A stretch of DNA of 64,000 bases, taken from contig CP063375.1 of the NCBI GenBank assembly GCA_022813675.1, positions 1,810,001-1,874,000 of the forward strand, read 5' to 3'. A program made the translations under genes and the position numbers. Source of the DNA: Deferribacteraceae bacterium V6Fe1. Lineage in GTDB: Bacteria; Chrysiogenota; Deferribacteres; Deferribacterales; Deferrivibrionaceae. Positions 45,227 to 55,756 of the stretch are shown in pieces (position 1 is the stretch's first letter; every line of letters begins with the position of its first letter). Below the pieces are notes generated by a model. The model was not told where the DNA came from and did no database searches. It worked only from the letters and a program-made list of their open reading frames with translations.

Positions 45227-46720
45227 TTAAAACCATAAGTTATAATTTATTTCCAAATTGTAGATATTGTAAGCTTGGCCAAAAAAACCTCTGCCGTATT
45301 TTATCCCTAATGCGAAATTGTCCTGTTTGAAAATACTTCCGCCAATACCTGTAAATATTGAATAGCCTATGTTACTGTTATTATTTATTCCTAAGCTCGT
45401 ATCTAAAAATGGTCGCCATTGCCTATTATATAAATTGTAATAATCTAACCCAAACTGAAAGCCTATGCCTACCTCTACAAAATTATCCGGCAGTGCGTTA
45501 AAGTCATTTTCCTTTGCTACTTTTAAGATACTGCCTATTTTCTTATCTTTTTCATTATACAAACCTTGTGAAGTGTATATGTAATATGTGTAGTCAGGGT
45601 AGGCTATTCTTAACTTTCTTGTATAGCTTAAATAAGCGTTTTCACCAAAGCCTATACTGTTTCTTTCCTGAGAATTGTATTTATTTAAAGATATTTCCCC
45701 CGCAATAGTATTTTTGTTATTCAACTTAAAGTTAAAATCTGTTTTTATGTAATCCTTTGCTCCGCCATAAAAAATATAGTTTGTCTCTTCTGCCAATGTG
45801 TTTAATCCTAAAGAGAAAGAGTAATCAAAATAGCTATTGATTACTTTGCCAAAAGATAAATTTAAAAATGGAAATGTTTTTATGCTTTTTCTCAGACCAA
45901 AATCAACTTTTGTATTTAATCTTTCTTTTTTATGTAAAATACCTACCGTAAACAGCTCATCAAAGTTATCTATCAAATAGGTATCTTTTTTATAATCATA
46001 TGTATAATAGGAAGTATTTGTAAAAGTCATATAAGTGGATGAATAAAGATACTTTTTCAAGTTAATCTTATTTGTTATCCTTGAAATATCTTCCACATGC
46101 TCTATTTCGGTATTAAATGAAAAGTTGTTTGCATAATTAATATATAAATCACGATTTTGTTTGTATGACAAATAATCAAAGTTATTATAAATACTGTTAT
46201 CGTATGCCGTGTCATAAGCTTTTTGTATTTGTCCGGTGATAATTTCCGCTTCGAGCTTATCCCTGTATGGTAAAGTCAGATTGTATTTATTTAGTGTGTT
46301 TGAAATACTGTCCTTATCGTAATTTAGAATTTCCAAAGAGAGCTCAGCATATGGCTGCATATTAACTTTATCTTTTATTATCAAATTATTATTTAATTCA
46401 CCTTCATAGGCAGAAATGTTATCGTAATAACCCGTTGGAATCAGTTCAAATATGTCAGGTAAAGATAAATTTTGATTTTTGCACGGTTTGAATTTGATAT
46501 TATTTTTGATTAATATGTCTATCAGACTTTTAATTTCATTTTGTTCGTAAGACTTTACTACCGTAATATTATCAACTTTTTCAAAATAAATACTTTCACT
46601 TTGCTCAATTTTATAGTTAGCGCTAAGAATTTTTATACATGTAATATTATCAAAACTGTCACCGAAGGCAGGGGAGCAGATAATCAGAAATAGGTAAGCA
46701 GCAAATAAAACTTTATACAT
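45227..46720 (-). CDS. Outer-membrane barrel, C-terminal part of a split PelB
   Basis: A 497-residue secreted protein with signal peptide (LFAAYLFLIICSPAFGD). A periplasmic region up to about residue 200 is followed by many alternating, aromatic-ended beta strands, and the chain ends in LEINYNLWF with terminal Phe, all as in an outer-membrane barrel. In Pseudomonas aeruginosa the Pel polysaccharide leaves through a barrel at the C-terminus of the 1,193-residue PelB. Here the barrel is a separate gene at the end of the pel operon, overlapping the TPR gene by 1 bp. Identification rests on position and architecture. Confidence 0.7.
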   Translation of the reverse strand: MYKVLFAAYLFLIICSPAFGDSFDNITCIKILSANYKIEQSESIYFEKVDNITVVKSYEQNEIKSLIDILIKNNIKFKPCKNQNLSLPDIFELIPTGYYDNISAYEGELNNNLIIKDKVNMQPYAELSLEILNYDKDSISNTLNKYNLTLPYRDKLEAEIITGQIQKAYDTAYDNSIYNNFDYLSYKQNRDLYINYANNFSFNTEIEHVEDISRITNKINLKKYLYSSTYMTFTNTSYYTYDYKKDTYLIDNFDELFTVGILHKKERLNTKVDFGLRKSIKTFPFLNLSFGKVINSYFDYSFSLGLNTLAEETNYIFYGGAKDYIKTDFNFKLNNKNTIAGEISLNKYNSQERNSIGFGENAYLSYTRKLRIAYPDYTYYIYTSQGLYNEKDKKIGSILKVAKENDFNALPDNFVEVGIGFQFGLDYYNLYNRQWRPFLDTSLGINNNSNIGYSIFTGIGGSIFKQDNFALGIKYGRGFFGQAYNIYNLEINYNLWF

Positions 46721-48306
46721 CAGTACACCTTTTTGAAATTATATATATAAAAGAGCTTATCATATTGCCTGCTAAAAAAGTAATAATCCACCATAAATTG
46801 CGCATATTCTTTTTCAGATAGGGAATTTTTGTATTTATTTAGTAACTCATTAAAACTTTCAGGATTTTGACGGTCGAGCATCAATCTTAAATAATTTTTA
46901 AAAAACAGTTTATCTTGATTAACATTACCAAATTTTTTATTTACAATATCTAAAGCCAAATGTTTGTAGTAATTTGATTCTTCAAATCTTGTTTGAATAT
47001 TTAAGATATCCGAATACAATAACAGAAATTCCACGTCGTTAGTATTATTCTTCAATACCTTTTTAGCAATAACTTCAGCATTGTCAATTTGTTGAATGGC
47101 TAAATATCCGCTTATAAGCTCTAATTCTAATCCGCTTTTTTTACTAAAAAGTGGGAGATATTTTATTAATTCATCATAGAAATAATTTTTATTATCAATC
47201 ATTAACCACACAATACCTTTTATGTCATTAATGGTTAGCTCCGCATAATGTTGTCGAAGCAGCTCATTTACTATTTTCTTGGATTTATCATATTTATTTA
47301 GCTTTGCTAATAATTGAGCGTAAAGAATTAAGTAATCTTTTTTATTTTTAAAAATACTTTTGTTGTCGTTCAACGTTTTGATTGCACCCTGTAAATTATT
47401 GTCCTTTAGGAGCAAGGTAATGTAAAGGGATAACAGCTCCTGTGATTTATATTCAGCTACCCCTTTTTCCAGCAAATACTTCAATCTATTGTAATCATTA
47501 TTTCTTAAATAATAATTAAGGAAGTAATAAAACTCGCTAATTGTTAATTTCCCATTGGCATTTAAATAAGTTAAAAGTGTTTCCGCTCTTTCATATTTTT
47601 TAAGCTTTATTGCAACACTAAGCAGTAATTTATAATATGAATCATTGGCAGGCAATGTATTTGCCATAGTAAGGACTTCATATGCCTCATTATATTGTCT
47701 TTTGTTTATATACAGGGTGGCCAGTCTTATTTTTTCATATTCGGTTAAATAAGATATGGCAGGTTTGAAGTCGTTAACTTCGGGTGTATTACCAAAATTT
47801 ATGTGGTACTTTAAAAGAGTTATTAAATATTTTATCTCTTTAGTCTTGCTGTAGGCTGTTTCAAGCAACTTTATTGATTTTTCGGGGTATCCGGATAAGT
47901 TGTAAAGCTCAGTCAATTGGTATAAATGTTTATAATCCCCTGATGTTATTTCATCCTCATATACTCTGATTTTTAAATTGGTAACCTCTTTGTAAGGAAA
48001 TTTAAAAAGAATATCTCTAATCCCCTTATCCTTTGTTTCACTGTAAATATACAGATAGTTTGTGTAAGCTTCCCGTTGCTTGCCAAGCCACATGCAAAGT
48101 TGTGCAAGACGTTTTCTCCATTCAATATTTTTAGGCACCACATCTACCGCTTTTTTGGCAATATTGTATGCATTTTCATTATCATTTGAATACATAAAAC
48201 TGCGATACATAAGATCGTACATTTCCAAATTTTTAGTTTCTTGAGAAAATGCAGAGAATGAAGCAACCACAAAAATTAGCAGTGAGAGAAATATAACCTT
48301 TTTCAT
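46720..48306 (-). CDS. Periplasmic TPR protein, middle part of a split PelB
   Basis: A 528-residue protein with a Sec signal peptide (VIFLSLLIFVVASFSAFSQ) and helix pairs throughout, for example NAYNIAKKAVDVVPKNIEWRK and PAISYLTEYEKIRLATLYINKR cut by turns. No membrane segment follows, so it is periplasmic. TPR repeats of PelB bind PelA and guide the polymer in Pseudomonas. It overlaps the inner-membrane TPR gene by 4 bp upstream and the barrel gene by 1 bp downstream. Confidence 0.72.
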   Translation of the reverse strand: MKKVIFLSLLIFVVASFSAFSQETKNLEMYDLMYRSFMYSNDNENAYNIAKKAVDVVPKNIEWRKRLAQLCMWLGKQREAYTNYLYIYSETKDKGIRDILFKFPYKEVTNLKIRVYEDEITSGDYKHLYQLTELYNLSGYPEKSIKLLETAYSKTKEIKYLITLLKYHINFGNTPEVNDFKPAISYLTEYEKIRLATLYINKRQYNEAYEVLTMANTLPANDSYYKLLLSVAIKLKKYERAETLLTYLNANGKLTISEFYYFLNYYLRNNDYNRLKYLLEKGVAEYKSQELLSLYITLLLKDNNLQGAIKTLNDNKSIFKNKKDYLILYAQLLAKLNKYDKSKKIVNELLRQHYAELTINDIKGIVWLMIDNKNYFYDELIKYLPLFSKKSGLELELISGYLAIQQIDNAEVIAKKVLKNNTNDVEFLLLYSDILNIQTRFEESNYYKHLALDIVNKKFGNVNQDKLFFKNYLRLMLDRQNPESFNELLNKYKNSLSEKEYAQFMVDYYFFSRQYDKLFYIYNFKKVY

Positions 48307-49256
48307 ATTCCGTTCATCCCATTTAAAATTTTAAGGGATAGCGTTCTGGCAGATTCAACATCTCCTTGAGATAGATAATATTTCAAAAAATAAGTTAACA
48401 TATTTGTATCATTTATTTTTATAAAATAGTCCGTATATTTGTTTAGCAACTCTGCCGCTTTTTCAGTTTTTTTGTTCCATATCAAAATATTTAAGACCTT
48501 TTCAAAAAAACTACTATTCCCGGTTTTTTCGAATAATTCCAACAACAAAACAGATGCGCTGTCTGCGTCTTTTTGATAATTTAACAAAATATCAATCTTT
48601 TTATTTATCCAGTCTGTGTCGTTGGTTAAATTATACAATATATCCAATGTCTTAAGTGCCAAATCATAATCGCTATGATTTAAAGATTGTTGGTACAGAT
48701 CACTGAATTCAGACAAGTATTTTTTATCTTTTGTCAACTTCAATAATGATTTTAAGGCTTCAAAGCGTAAATCTTGAAAATCCATATTTATGGTTTCTTG
48801 GTAAATAAAATCAATTTCATCTAAAGTTTTTGATGCAGATAACAATTTTATAAGAAAGGACTTAGATAAATCTCTATATGAGCTTTTGTTGTCGGCAAAA
48901 TAAAGATTTTTATAAATTTGGTATGATGATAATAAAAAAGCATAGTCGTTTAACAGTGTTGAACCTTCATCCAAGTTTTTTATAAAGGCAGTCGCTCTGT
49001 CAAACATATTATTTTTAACATAGTAGTCTAATAAGAGCATTTTAAAATCTTTATTTTTAGGATTCAGTTTGACCAAAGATTCAAGATAAAGAATTGTTAA
49101 TTGGATATTTTTTGAGTCTTTGGATACGTAGTATTTTATGGATTTTTCCGGGAATAATACATAAAGGGAAATGGCAAATACCACTACAATCCCGACTATT
49201 TCATACCAAGTAATAACTTTCTTTTCTTCATTAACCTTCATTTTACTTGCATTCAA
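48303..49256 (-). CDS. Inner-membrane-anchored TPR protein, N-terminal part of a split PelB
   Basis: A 317-residue protein with a single uncleaved membrane segment (about 17-38, ending LYVLFPEKSIKYYV) and TPR helices after it. The sequence LTILYLESLVKLNPKN following the anchor resembles the N-terminal region of Pseudomonas PelB. It overlaps pelA by 14 bp and the second TPR gene by 4 bp. Together with the next two genes it gives 1,342 residues, close to a complete PelB, with internal membrane anchor and secretion signals added at the breaks. Confidence 0.72.
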   Translation of the reverse strand: MNASKMKVNEEKKVITWYEIVGIVVVFAISLYVLFPEKSIKYYVSKDSKNIQLTILYLESLVKLNPKNKDFKMLLLDYYVKNNMFDRATAFIKNLDEGSTLLNDYAFLLSSYQIYKNLYFADNKSSYRDLSKSFLIKLLSASKTLDEIDFIYQETINMDFQDLRFEALKSLLKLTKDKKYLSEFSDLYQQSLNHSDYDLALKTLDILYNLTNDTDWINKKIDILLNYQKDADSASVLLLELFEKTGNSSFFEKVLNILIWNKKTEKAAELLNKYTDYFIKINDTNMLTYFLKYYLSQGDVESARTLSLKILNGMNGI

Positions 49257-51942
49257 CTTGAAATTCTACCCCTTTACTTTTAAAATGAATTATACCGTTT
49301 TTTACAGAATATTTATCATATGTCCTTATTCTACAATTTGAAATATTGGCTAATTTAACATCTATCGGCATGTATCCGTTAATTTTATATCTGCCATTGT
49401 CAGAATCAATTATCCTTCCATTTGTTTGCACTAAATACGGAGTTTGAGGCGTTGCGTTAGTAAAAACTAATTTATAAAATCCGCCGCCGTTTAGATGAAT
49501 ATACCGCTGCCCATTATAGTCATAAAAGCCTAATACCCCTTGACTCAATTTTAAATCAGGGTAGCCGTAATTTGTACTTACTCTAAGAGTCCTAAGATGT
49601 TTGTCTGTTTGAATTAGCCAAGCATTGTCTTCTTTGGCAATAACTGTTTCATAAAAATCCAATACTTTTAATATGTATTCTGAAACCTTCATAGGTATTA
49701 TGTCTTGTTTTAATGCCCACTTATATACATCTTTAACTGCATTAAGACTTGCAAGCTTAGCACCTGAGTAAAAATGATAATATATATCTATAGGTTTTAG
49801 ACGGTAGGGTTTATCGGTAAGCTCAAAAGTCTCTATTACCTTTTTATAACGCCAATAATTTTGGCTAAAACCGTTAGTATAAACATTTTCGTTTTGGGCT
49901 CCCGTATAGATTTGGTAAAACCGCCCCCTTTTTAGTCCGGCAGGGGCTACTAATGATAAAAAAGGTCTTTCATTAGTAATAGATGTATCCCCGTTGTTAA
50001 TATTTAAATAATTATTTTGGTAAATAAGTTTAAGCCCTTCTTCAGGCGGCAAACAGTCGCCTGTCCAGTAAAAAACCTTTATCTGTTTATTTTGGGGGGA
50101 AATTTTTGAAAGATTTTGTATTGAGCCTACTATTTCACGTTTTAAATCAAAAGTATAATTGGGAATATCTATAGAGTATTCATCCGGGATAACGGCATCT
50201 TGAGTCGAAAGAGCGTAAGATGTTAGCCATTTAAAAGGGTGAGAAAATGAATGGGATGCCGGTTCAACATTTGGCAATAAATAAATTGATTTGGCAACAT
50301 CTATGGCTTTTTTGGAGAATTGAGGGTATGCGCCGTATGGCATTATTTCCCCTTCAACAAAAGAAACACCGATTGGTATTTCGTATTTTTTTAACACTTC
50401 ATCCCGTATAACTTCACTTGCAAGTTTACCGGGGTCTATTTCGGAAAGTGAAACTGACCCATCCCCATCTATATGAGAAATTAATACTCTTTTGCCATTT
50501 TCAGTGGTAAAGTCAGGAGCAGGAAAATCTCCCAATCTTAATGCTTTTTTGATAAATTCAAACGGATTTACTAACCATTTGATATTATTTGCAAACTCTT
50601 TGATAAAAAACTCTTCTAAAACATATCCGCCCCAATCGGTAATTGCTATGGGGTGATGTATTTGGCTGTGTGAATTTTTAAGGATTACCAGAGGAGTGCC
50701 ACTTTTAATGCTGACCATTTGCGAAGATGAAACTATTTCAGGCAATTCGGTTTCGTAGTTGGTTATTGAGTCGGTATATAAGTATTGTAGATTTTCAAAT
50801 GCAGGGGACAAGTTTTCTTGAATATCCATTCCAAATGATGATAGGTATTTATTTTCGAATGGAAAACCAAAGTTTTGTAAAAATAGTATTTTAATGTTGG
50901 TATTAATTTGAGTTAGCACCCATTTGTAAAAATTTTCATAATCTTCAAGGATATATGATTCTGAAAAGATTATTATTCCGGCATATTTATCAAAAGTATA
51001 TTTCTCTTTTACAGCTTCCTCTGGGGTTTTAAACTCTGCCTTGTAGCCTAAATATTCCAACGGCATTTGAATAAGTCGGTGAGCATCACTTAACGCAATA
51101 TCATTCTTACTTTTGTAAATAATGAGTATCTTTCTTTTATATATTTCCAAATTTGAAATACCTATTACCGATAAGTCGTTATCAGTTATATATGGAATAA
51201 AACCAAGCGATTTAATATCTTTTGCCACTTTTTTGGCTAAGTGGAAATTTTCAGGCCTTAAATAATCGATAACTATTACAGGCTTATTATAAGATTTAAC
51301 TTTATTTAGCTTATCAATCAGATAATTTCTATTTTCTTGGGAAACATTAAAATATTTTTGTCCGTCATATCCAAAAAACAGCGATTCAGCAGCCACACCA
51401 TCTATGTAACTATGAACATTATCAATAATCTCAAAACCTCTGTTTAATAAAATTTTTGAAGTCGGGAATTTTGTTTTAATTGAAATAATAAAATCGGCAA
51501 GTTTTGCTTCGTATTCTTTCCATTGGGGCTGTTTGGCAATTATTTTATATGAATCTAATGTATCGAGAAAAAAATTACGGTAACCTTTGTCGTAAAGAGC
51601 CGTTATCTTCGATAGTAAATATGCTCTGTAATTTTCATTTCTGATATCTGCAATGGGAGTATTCCAGGATTTATTGACACCTATCACCCATCTTTTCGTG
51701 ATATCGTTAATTTCTTCGTTATGAATTTCATTGACGCTTATATAAGCAAAAAGCTTGTCACCATATTTTGTCACTGCAAAATTATCAGTATTATCTGACT
51801 GCACTACTACCCAGTCATAGAGCTTTAATATTTCGTCAGGAATATTACTTTCGTAATAAAAGGCAACATTTAAGGCAAAACTGTTTGAAACAAGCATTAT
51901 AAAAAATAATATAATAATTTTATTGAAGCATGAAGGTTTCAT
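49243..51942 (-). CDS. pelA: PelA, glycoside hydrolase and polysaccharide deacetylase
   Basis: Periplasmic enzyme that trims and partly deacetylates the Pel polymer (an N-acetylgalactosamine-rich polysaccharide). The 899-residue protein has a signal peptide to about residue 23, a GH114/GH166-type TIM barrel (about 25-270; GVNKSWNTPIADIRN, FFLDTLDSY), a flavodoxin-like linker and a deacetylase domain with ISHIDGDGS and the metal-binding pair in SHSFSHPF near residue 560. A beta-sandwich ends the chain. Length is near Pseudomonas PelA (948). It overlaps pelG by 23 bp. Confidence 0.88.
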   Translation of the reverse strand: MKPSCFNKIIILFFIMLVSNSFALNVAFYYESNIPDEILKLYDWVVVQSDNTDNFAVTKYGDKLFAYISVNEIHNEEINDITKRWVIGVNKSWNTPIADIRNENYRAYLLSKITALYDKGYRNFFLDTLDSYKIIAKQPQWKEYEAKLADFIISIKTKFPTSKILLNRGFEIIDNVHSYIDGVAAESLFFGYDGQKYFNVSQENRNYLIDKLNKVKSYNKPVIVIDYLRPENFHLAKKVAKDIKSLGFIPYITDNDLSVIGISNLEIYKRKILIIYKSKNDIALSDAHRLIQMPLEYLGYKAEFKTPEEAVKEKYTFDKYAGIIIFSESYILEDYENFYKWVLTQINTNIKILFLQNFGFPFENKYLSSFGMDIQENLSPAFENLQYLYTDSITNYETELPEIVSSSQMVSIKSGTPLVILKNSHSQIHHPIAITDWGGYVLEEFFIKEFANNIKWLVNPFEFIKKALRLGDFPAPDFTTENGKRVLISHIDGDGSVSLSEIDPGKLASEVIRDEVLKKYEIPIGVSFVEGEIMPYGAYPQFSKKAIDVAKSIYLLPNVEPASHSFSHPFKWLTSYALSTQDAVIPDEYSIDIPNYTFDLKREIVGSIQNLSKISPQNKQIKVFYWTGDCLPPEEGLKLIYQNNYLNINNGDTSITNERPFLSLVAPAGLKRGRFYQIYTGAQNENVYTNGFSQNYWRYKKVIETFELTDKPYRLKPIDIYYHFYSGAKLASLNAVKDVYKWALKQDIIPMKVSEYILKVLDFYETVIAKEDNAWLIQTDKHLRTLRVSTNYGYPDLKLSQGVLGFYDYNGQRYIHLNGGGFYKLVFTNATPQTPYLVQTNGRIIDSDNGRYKINGYMPIDVKLANISNCRIRTYDKYSVKNGIIHFKSKGVEFQVECK

Positions 51943-53290
51943 ATTCCAACCTCATCATAGATTTGTTTAAAAATAGTAAACCTGCGATCGATGCAATTAA
52001 CATTGCAACCGCTGAGCCATAACCGTAAAAGTATGGACCTAAGTTAATGGATATAAACGGTAAAATAATATTTAAAGTTGCCATAATAAAAGTAACTATT
52101 GCTGCTTCTCGTCTTTTATTTAGATAAAAAAGAAAAGCCAAATTTATCATGACAATTAATTGGAGTTGTATCGCTACCATATCTATATAAAAAAGAGGTA
52201 CAATCAGCAAAGGAAGATTTAAAAAATTAATGATTTTAGGAGCCGTAAGATAAAAAATAATATTAAAAATACCTTGTATGATAATAGCTTCTTTTGTAGC
52301 AATCCTTATAAGGTCTATCATGTTATTCTTATAATTTAACAGCTTATATAAAGTAGCTCCGTTAACCACCCCTTTGAAATATTTGTCGTACAATTCAGCG
52401 AAATCTGCCTCCAAGCGTATAAAAAAGATGGCAAGACCGGGTATTATTGTGAGATATGCAAGAAATAGGGGGAGATCATAGACGATTGATGCATTAATTT
52501 TACCAATTATGCCATTACCTGTAGATGAATACCAAAACATAAATTCATCTGACCATATCCCCAAATTAAAGAAAAAACCTGCCAATACCAAAGAAAAATA
52601 TTTTTTATAATACTTTGTAAACTCAAATGATATGAATTTAGAGAAAAAATATGATTTTATTACAAGAAAAAGGAGGGTTAGAAAAAGAAAAATATTACTT
52701 ACAAAAAATGACCCGATAAGATAATCCAAACCGTATTTACCAAAGACAGATGCAAAAATTAATACAAGCAGATAAGATATAAAATAAGCTACGATAGTAT
52801 GTTTATATTTTTTGATGCTTACCGCAATAATGTTTAAAATCCAAATATTAGATAGCAGCAGAAATGTCATTATAAAGAAAATATTGAAATAAAAGCTATC
52901 TATCCCTTTTAATGCAAATAGCGAATATATGATAATAAATGCAAATGAAATAGCTGTATTTAATATTGTAATACCGATGAGATTTGGTATTATCGCTTTT
53001 TCTTCCTTTATATAGATTTTATCGGCAATAAATCTTGTGAATACTAACTGATGAATACCTGAAACAATAAGGCTTAAAGCTATCAAATGGGTAACACTTA
53101 CCTGAAACCTTATTATATCACTTGAATTGTCGTATAGTAAAATATTTATAAAACCGACAGTTAAAATAGACAGTATTGATGCCACCCATCCACCTGCGGA
53201 CAAAATAGTGGCATAGCTGTATGCTATAAAAAGTGAAGTCAAACTCTCTTTTTTTAATATTTTCTTTAATTCAAAACCTATTCCTGCCAA
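51920..53290 (-). CDS. pelG: PelG, membrane transporter of the Pel system
   Basis: A 456-residue polytopic protein with about twelve hydrophobic helices, of the MOP/flippase superfamily, which with PelD, PelE and PelF makes the inner-membrane synthase complex. The N-terminal MAGIGFELKKILKKESL is a PelG hallmark. It overlaps pelF by 13 bp and pelA by 23 bp. No sign of truncation. Confidence 0.9.
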   Translation of the reverse strand: MAGIGFELKKILKKESLTSLFIAYSYATILSAGGWVASILSILTVGFINILLYDNSSDIIRFQVSVTHLIALSLIVSGIHQLVFTRFIADKIYIKEEKAIIPNLIGITILNTAISFAFIIIYSLFALKGIDSFYFNIFFIMTFLLLSNIWILNIIAVSIKKYKHTIVAYFISYLLVLIFASVFGKYGLDYLIGSFFVSNIFLFLTLLFLVIKSYFFSKFISFEFTKYYKKYFSLVLAGFFFNLGIWSDEFMFWYSSTGNGIIGKINASIVYDLPLFLAYLTIIPGLAIFFIRLEADFAELYDKYFKGVVNGATLYKLLNYKNNMIDLIRIATKEAIIIQGIFNIIFYLTAPKIINFLNLPLLIVPLFYIDMVAIQLQLIVMINLAFLFYLNKRREAAIVTFIMATLNIILPFISINLGPYFYGYGSAVAMLIASIAGLLFLNKSMMRLEYETFMLQ

Positions 53291-54777
53291 TTTAGTGCCT
53301 TATAGTATATTTTTTTGTAGTTACTTATTAATTTCTCATAAGTATAATATTTTGAGACCCTTTTTATTGCTGACTGTTGCTGCTTTTTCCAAAGAGCTTC
53401 ATCAGTGAGCAAGCTAATGTATGCTTGGGCCAGACAATTTGCATCTGCCACTTTACATATAAAACCGGCTTGACCTATTTTAATATCTTCTTCGTCAATA
53501 CTTCCAAAAATTAAATCTTTACAAGAGCCTACATCTGTAGTTACCGCAGGTATCCCTGCAGCAAAACCCTCTAAGATTGTCAGTGGCATCCCCTCACTGA
53601 TAGAAGTTAGGGTATTGACTGAAATCTTATCAAATATGTCTAATATATTTTGAAACCCCATAAACTTAACATTTTCAGTTAATCCCAAAGTCTTGGTAAG
53701 GTTTTGACACTCCTCAAAATAAGCTTCATCTTCATTCGTTGGACCAACTATCCACCCTTCGGCATCGGGTAACTTGTTTACTACTATTCTCATAGCCTTT
53801 AAAAAAGTCTTTATATCCTTTATCGGAACAACTCTTCCGATTAGGCATATTCTTTGGTGATGCGCCTTTCTTTTTTCAATAAGCGGGGTTAGTTTTTTAA
53901 TATCAACTCCATTTGGTATTACATCTGTTTTTTCAGGTGGCGCACCGTAAGATATCTGAACTTCAGATGCTTTTCTGTAAAGCGACAAAATCTTATCCGC
54001 AGTAAAATAGCTAAACAGCCCCAGACCGGCAAAAAAATTGTTCCAAATATCACGAACAAGATTCCCTTTTGTATCTGAGTAGTTTACAAAAGGTGTTCGT
54101 GTTGTAAACCAGTCGGAAGTCATTAAATCTATTTTACGCTCCTTAGTATAGATACCGTGTTCAGTCAATATATAAGGTATATTTTTAGATATCTTTATTA
54201 GACCAGCCAAAAATCCCGCATAGCCGGTTGAAGGGGAGTGGACAAGCTTTATTTCAGGCAGCCTGTTTATAACATCAAAAAGATTCCAAATAGGGATATG
54301 TATATTTCTTATCGTCCACAAGTAATCTATGAACGACTCATTTTCATACTTATCAAAGTACGTATTTTTTGTATATTCCCATGAAGTATCGGAATACAAA
54401 AAATCTTTTAGTTTAAATTTACCGATTAGATTTGAAAGAAAATTAAGCTTATCTTTAGATGAATGTATCATTCTGAAAAGGTTGTGAATTTCATCTATTT
54501 GATTAATAACCGATCTGTCTTGCTTGATACTTTTTGATTTGGGGAGCTTTTCTTCTTCAAATATAAATACTTCTTCAAAATATACGATATTTAAAGGAAA
54601 GTCATACATTTGCTTTTTATACTGAGTTTTTTGCCCGCCTATAAAAATAAGCCCGAAATTTATTTCCGGATTACCCTCAATAAGTTGATGTATCCAAGTA
54701 GAAACTCCACCTTGAATATAAGGATAAGTCCCTTCTCCAATAATAAGAATATCTATAGGTTTTGTTGGTTTATTCAT
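53278..54777 (-). CDS. pelF: PelF, Pel polysaccharide glycosyltransferase
   Basis: Cytoplasmic GT4-family transferase that polymerises the Pel sugar from a UDP donor. The 499-residue protein begins DILIIGEGTYPYIQGGVSTWIHQ and has the GT-B signature SISEGMPLTILEGFAAG with the E-x7-E pair, preceded by LIGRVVPIKDIKTFLKAM. It overlaps pelE by 8 bp. Among the operon genes it is the most securely recognised. Confidence 0.93.
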   Translation of the reverse strand: MNKPTKPIDILIIGEGTYPYIQGGVSTWIHQLIEGNPEINFGLIFIGGQKTQYKKQMYDFPLNIVYFEEVFIFEEEKLPKSKSIKQDRSVINQIDEIHNLFRMIHSSKDKLNFLSNLIGKFKLKDFLYSDTSWEYTKNTYFDKYENESFIDYLWTIRNIHIPIWNLFDVINRLPEIKLVHSPSTGYAGFLAGLIKISKNIPYILTEHGIYTKERKIDLMTSDWFTTRTPFVNYSDTKGNLVRDIWNNFFAGLGLFSYFTADKILSLYRKASEVQISYGAPPEKTDVIPNGVDIKKLTPLIEKRKAHHQRICLIGRVVPIKDIKTFLKAMRIVVNKLPDAEGWIVGPTNEDEAYFEECQNLTKTLGLTENVKFMGFQNILDIFDKISVNTLTSISEGMPLTILEGFAAGIPAVTTDVGSCKDLIFGSIDEEDIKIGQAGFICKVADANCLAQAYISLLTDEALWKKQQQSAIKRVSKYYTYEKLISNYKKIYYKALNWQE

Positions 54778-55756
54778 TTCTTATCCATGCACAATAATTG
54801 GAATAAAAGTTTGGATGAATCTCCGTTTTACTTAAAGTGGAGAGGATAGATTTCGCTTTTTCATGTTTTGTTAAATTAAAATATATTTCTGCCATATAAG
54901 GGAGAGCTTTCTCTTTTTCATTTAATTCTACGACTTTTTGAAAATAATCAAGAGCTGTATCATATTCTTTTTTCTTTAAGTAAATTCTTCCCAAGTATAA
55001 AAATATTTCATAATCGTTTTGGTTGCTCAAGAGAGCTTTTTTGAAATATTCTTCTGAAAGTGACAAGTAGTAACCATTTAACTCGCTATCAACCAAATCC
55101 AAAAATAAAAGCTCCCAATAAAGAATCCCTATCTCTTTGAGGACTAAGCTTTTGTCTATATTATCTTCATTATTTAGCTCTAACTTTTCCAGTCTTTTTT
55201 TAAGCTCATTATTTATAAAATTCTCTTCTTTGGATAAAATATTAAAAGCATAAAGGCGTATCTCATCATTGTCATCTTCAAGACTCCTTTTAATAATGTT
55301 ACCCATATTTGGGAATCGCAAGTTAGATACAAGGCTCAAAATCCCATATTTTGAAGACGTTGGTAAATCGGTGTTGTAGGTGCTAAGAGTTCCTTCACCA
55401 AATTGTCTTTTGGATTTAGAGAGAATTTCAATATTTTTTGAGTCAAAAGAATCCAAATATATATCTATGTTATGCCGCTGTCTTTTCATAAGATATATGA
55501 AGATAATAAGCGAAAAGATAAAACCGATAAATGTTGTCAGAAAAAACAGTATTGTTGATGTCACTATTATAGGTATCTTATTTTCAACTTTTTTGATAGA
55601 AAACAGGGGAGAAATGGCAAGTGATACGAGAAAACTGGCAATCAAATGTAAAAATAAGTAGAAATATACGTTTGAAAGTGTATTGGTAAATATATTATTG
55701 TATAAGCTAAAAAACTCCAAAATACCTGCAATGATAAGACAAAATATGCTAAACAT
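54770..55756 (-). CDS. pelE: PelE, membrane TPR component of the Pel synthase
   Basis: A 328-residue protein with several N-terminal membrane segments (about 1-20, 30-48, 58-90) and a C-terminal run of TPR repeats (IFLYLGRIYLKKKEYDTALDYF). In Pseudomonas PelE links PelD and PelG. The match to PelE is by length, domain order and place between pelD and pelF; sequence conservation in this family is low. Confidence 0.78.
   Translation of the reverse strand: MFSIFCLIIAGILEFFSLYNNIFTNTLSNVYFYLFLHLIASFLVSLAISPLFSIKKVENKIPIIVTSTILFFLTTFIGFIFSLIIFIYLMKRQRHNIDIYLDSFDSKNIEILSKSKRQFGEGTLSTYNTDLPTSSKYGILSLVSNLRFPNMGNIIKRSLEDDNDEIRLYAFNILSKEENFINNELKKRLEKLELNNEDNIDKSLVLKEIGILYWELLFLDLVDSELNGYYLSLSEEYFKKALLSNQNDYEIFLYLGRIYLKKKEYDTALDYFQKVVELNEKEKALPYMAEIYFNLTKHEKAKSILSTLSKTEIHPNFYSNYCAWIRNE

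Noticed and set aside
45203-45250. GGTTT/AAACC hairpin with T run as a terminator between the 72-residue gene and the pel operon
   Set aside because: The 5-bp stem is too weak to claim, though convergent ends make some terminator likely here.
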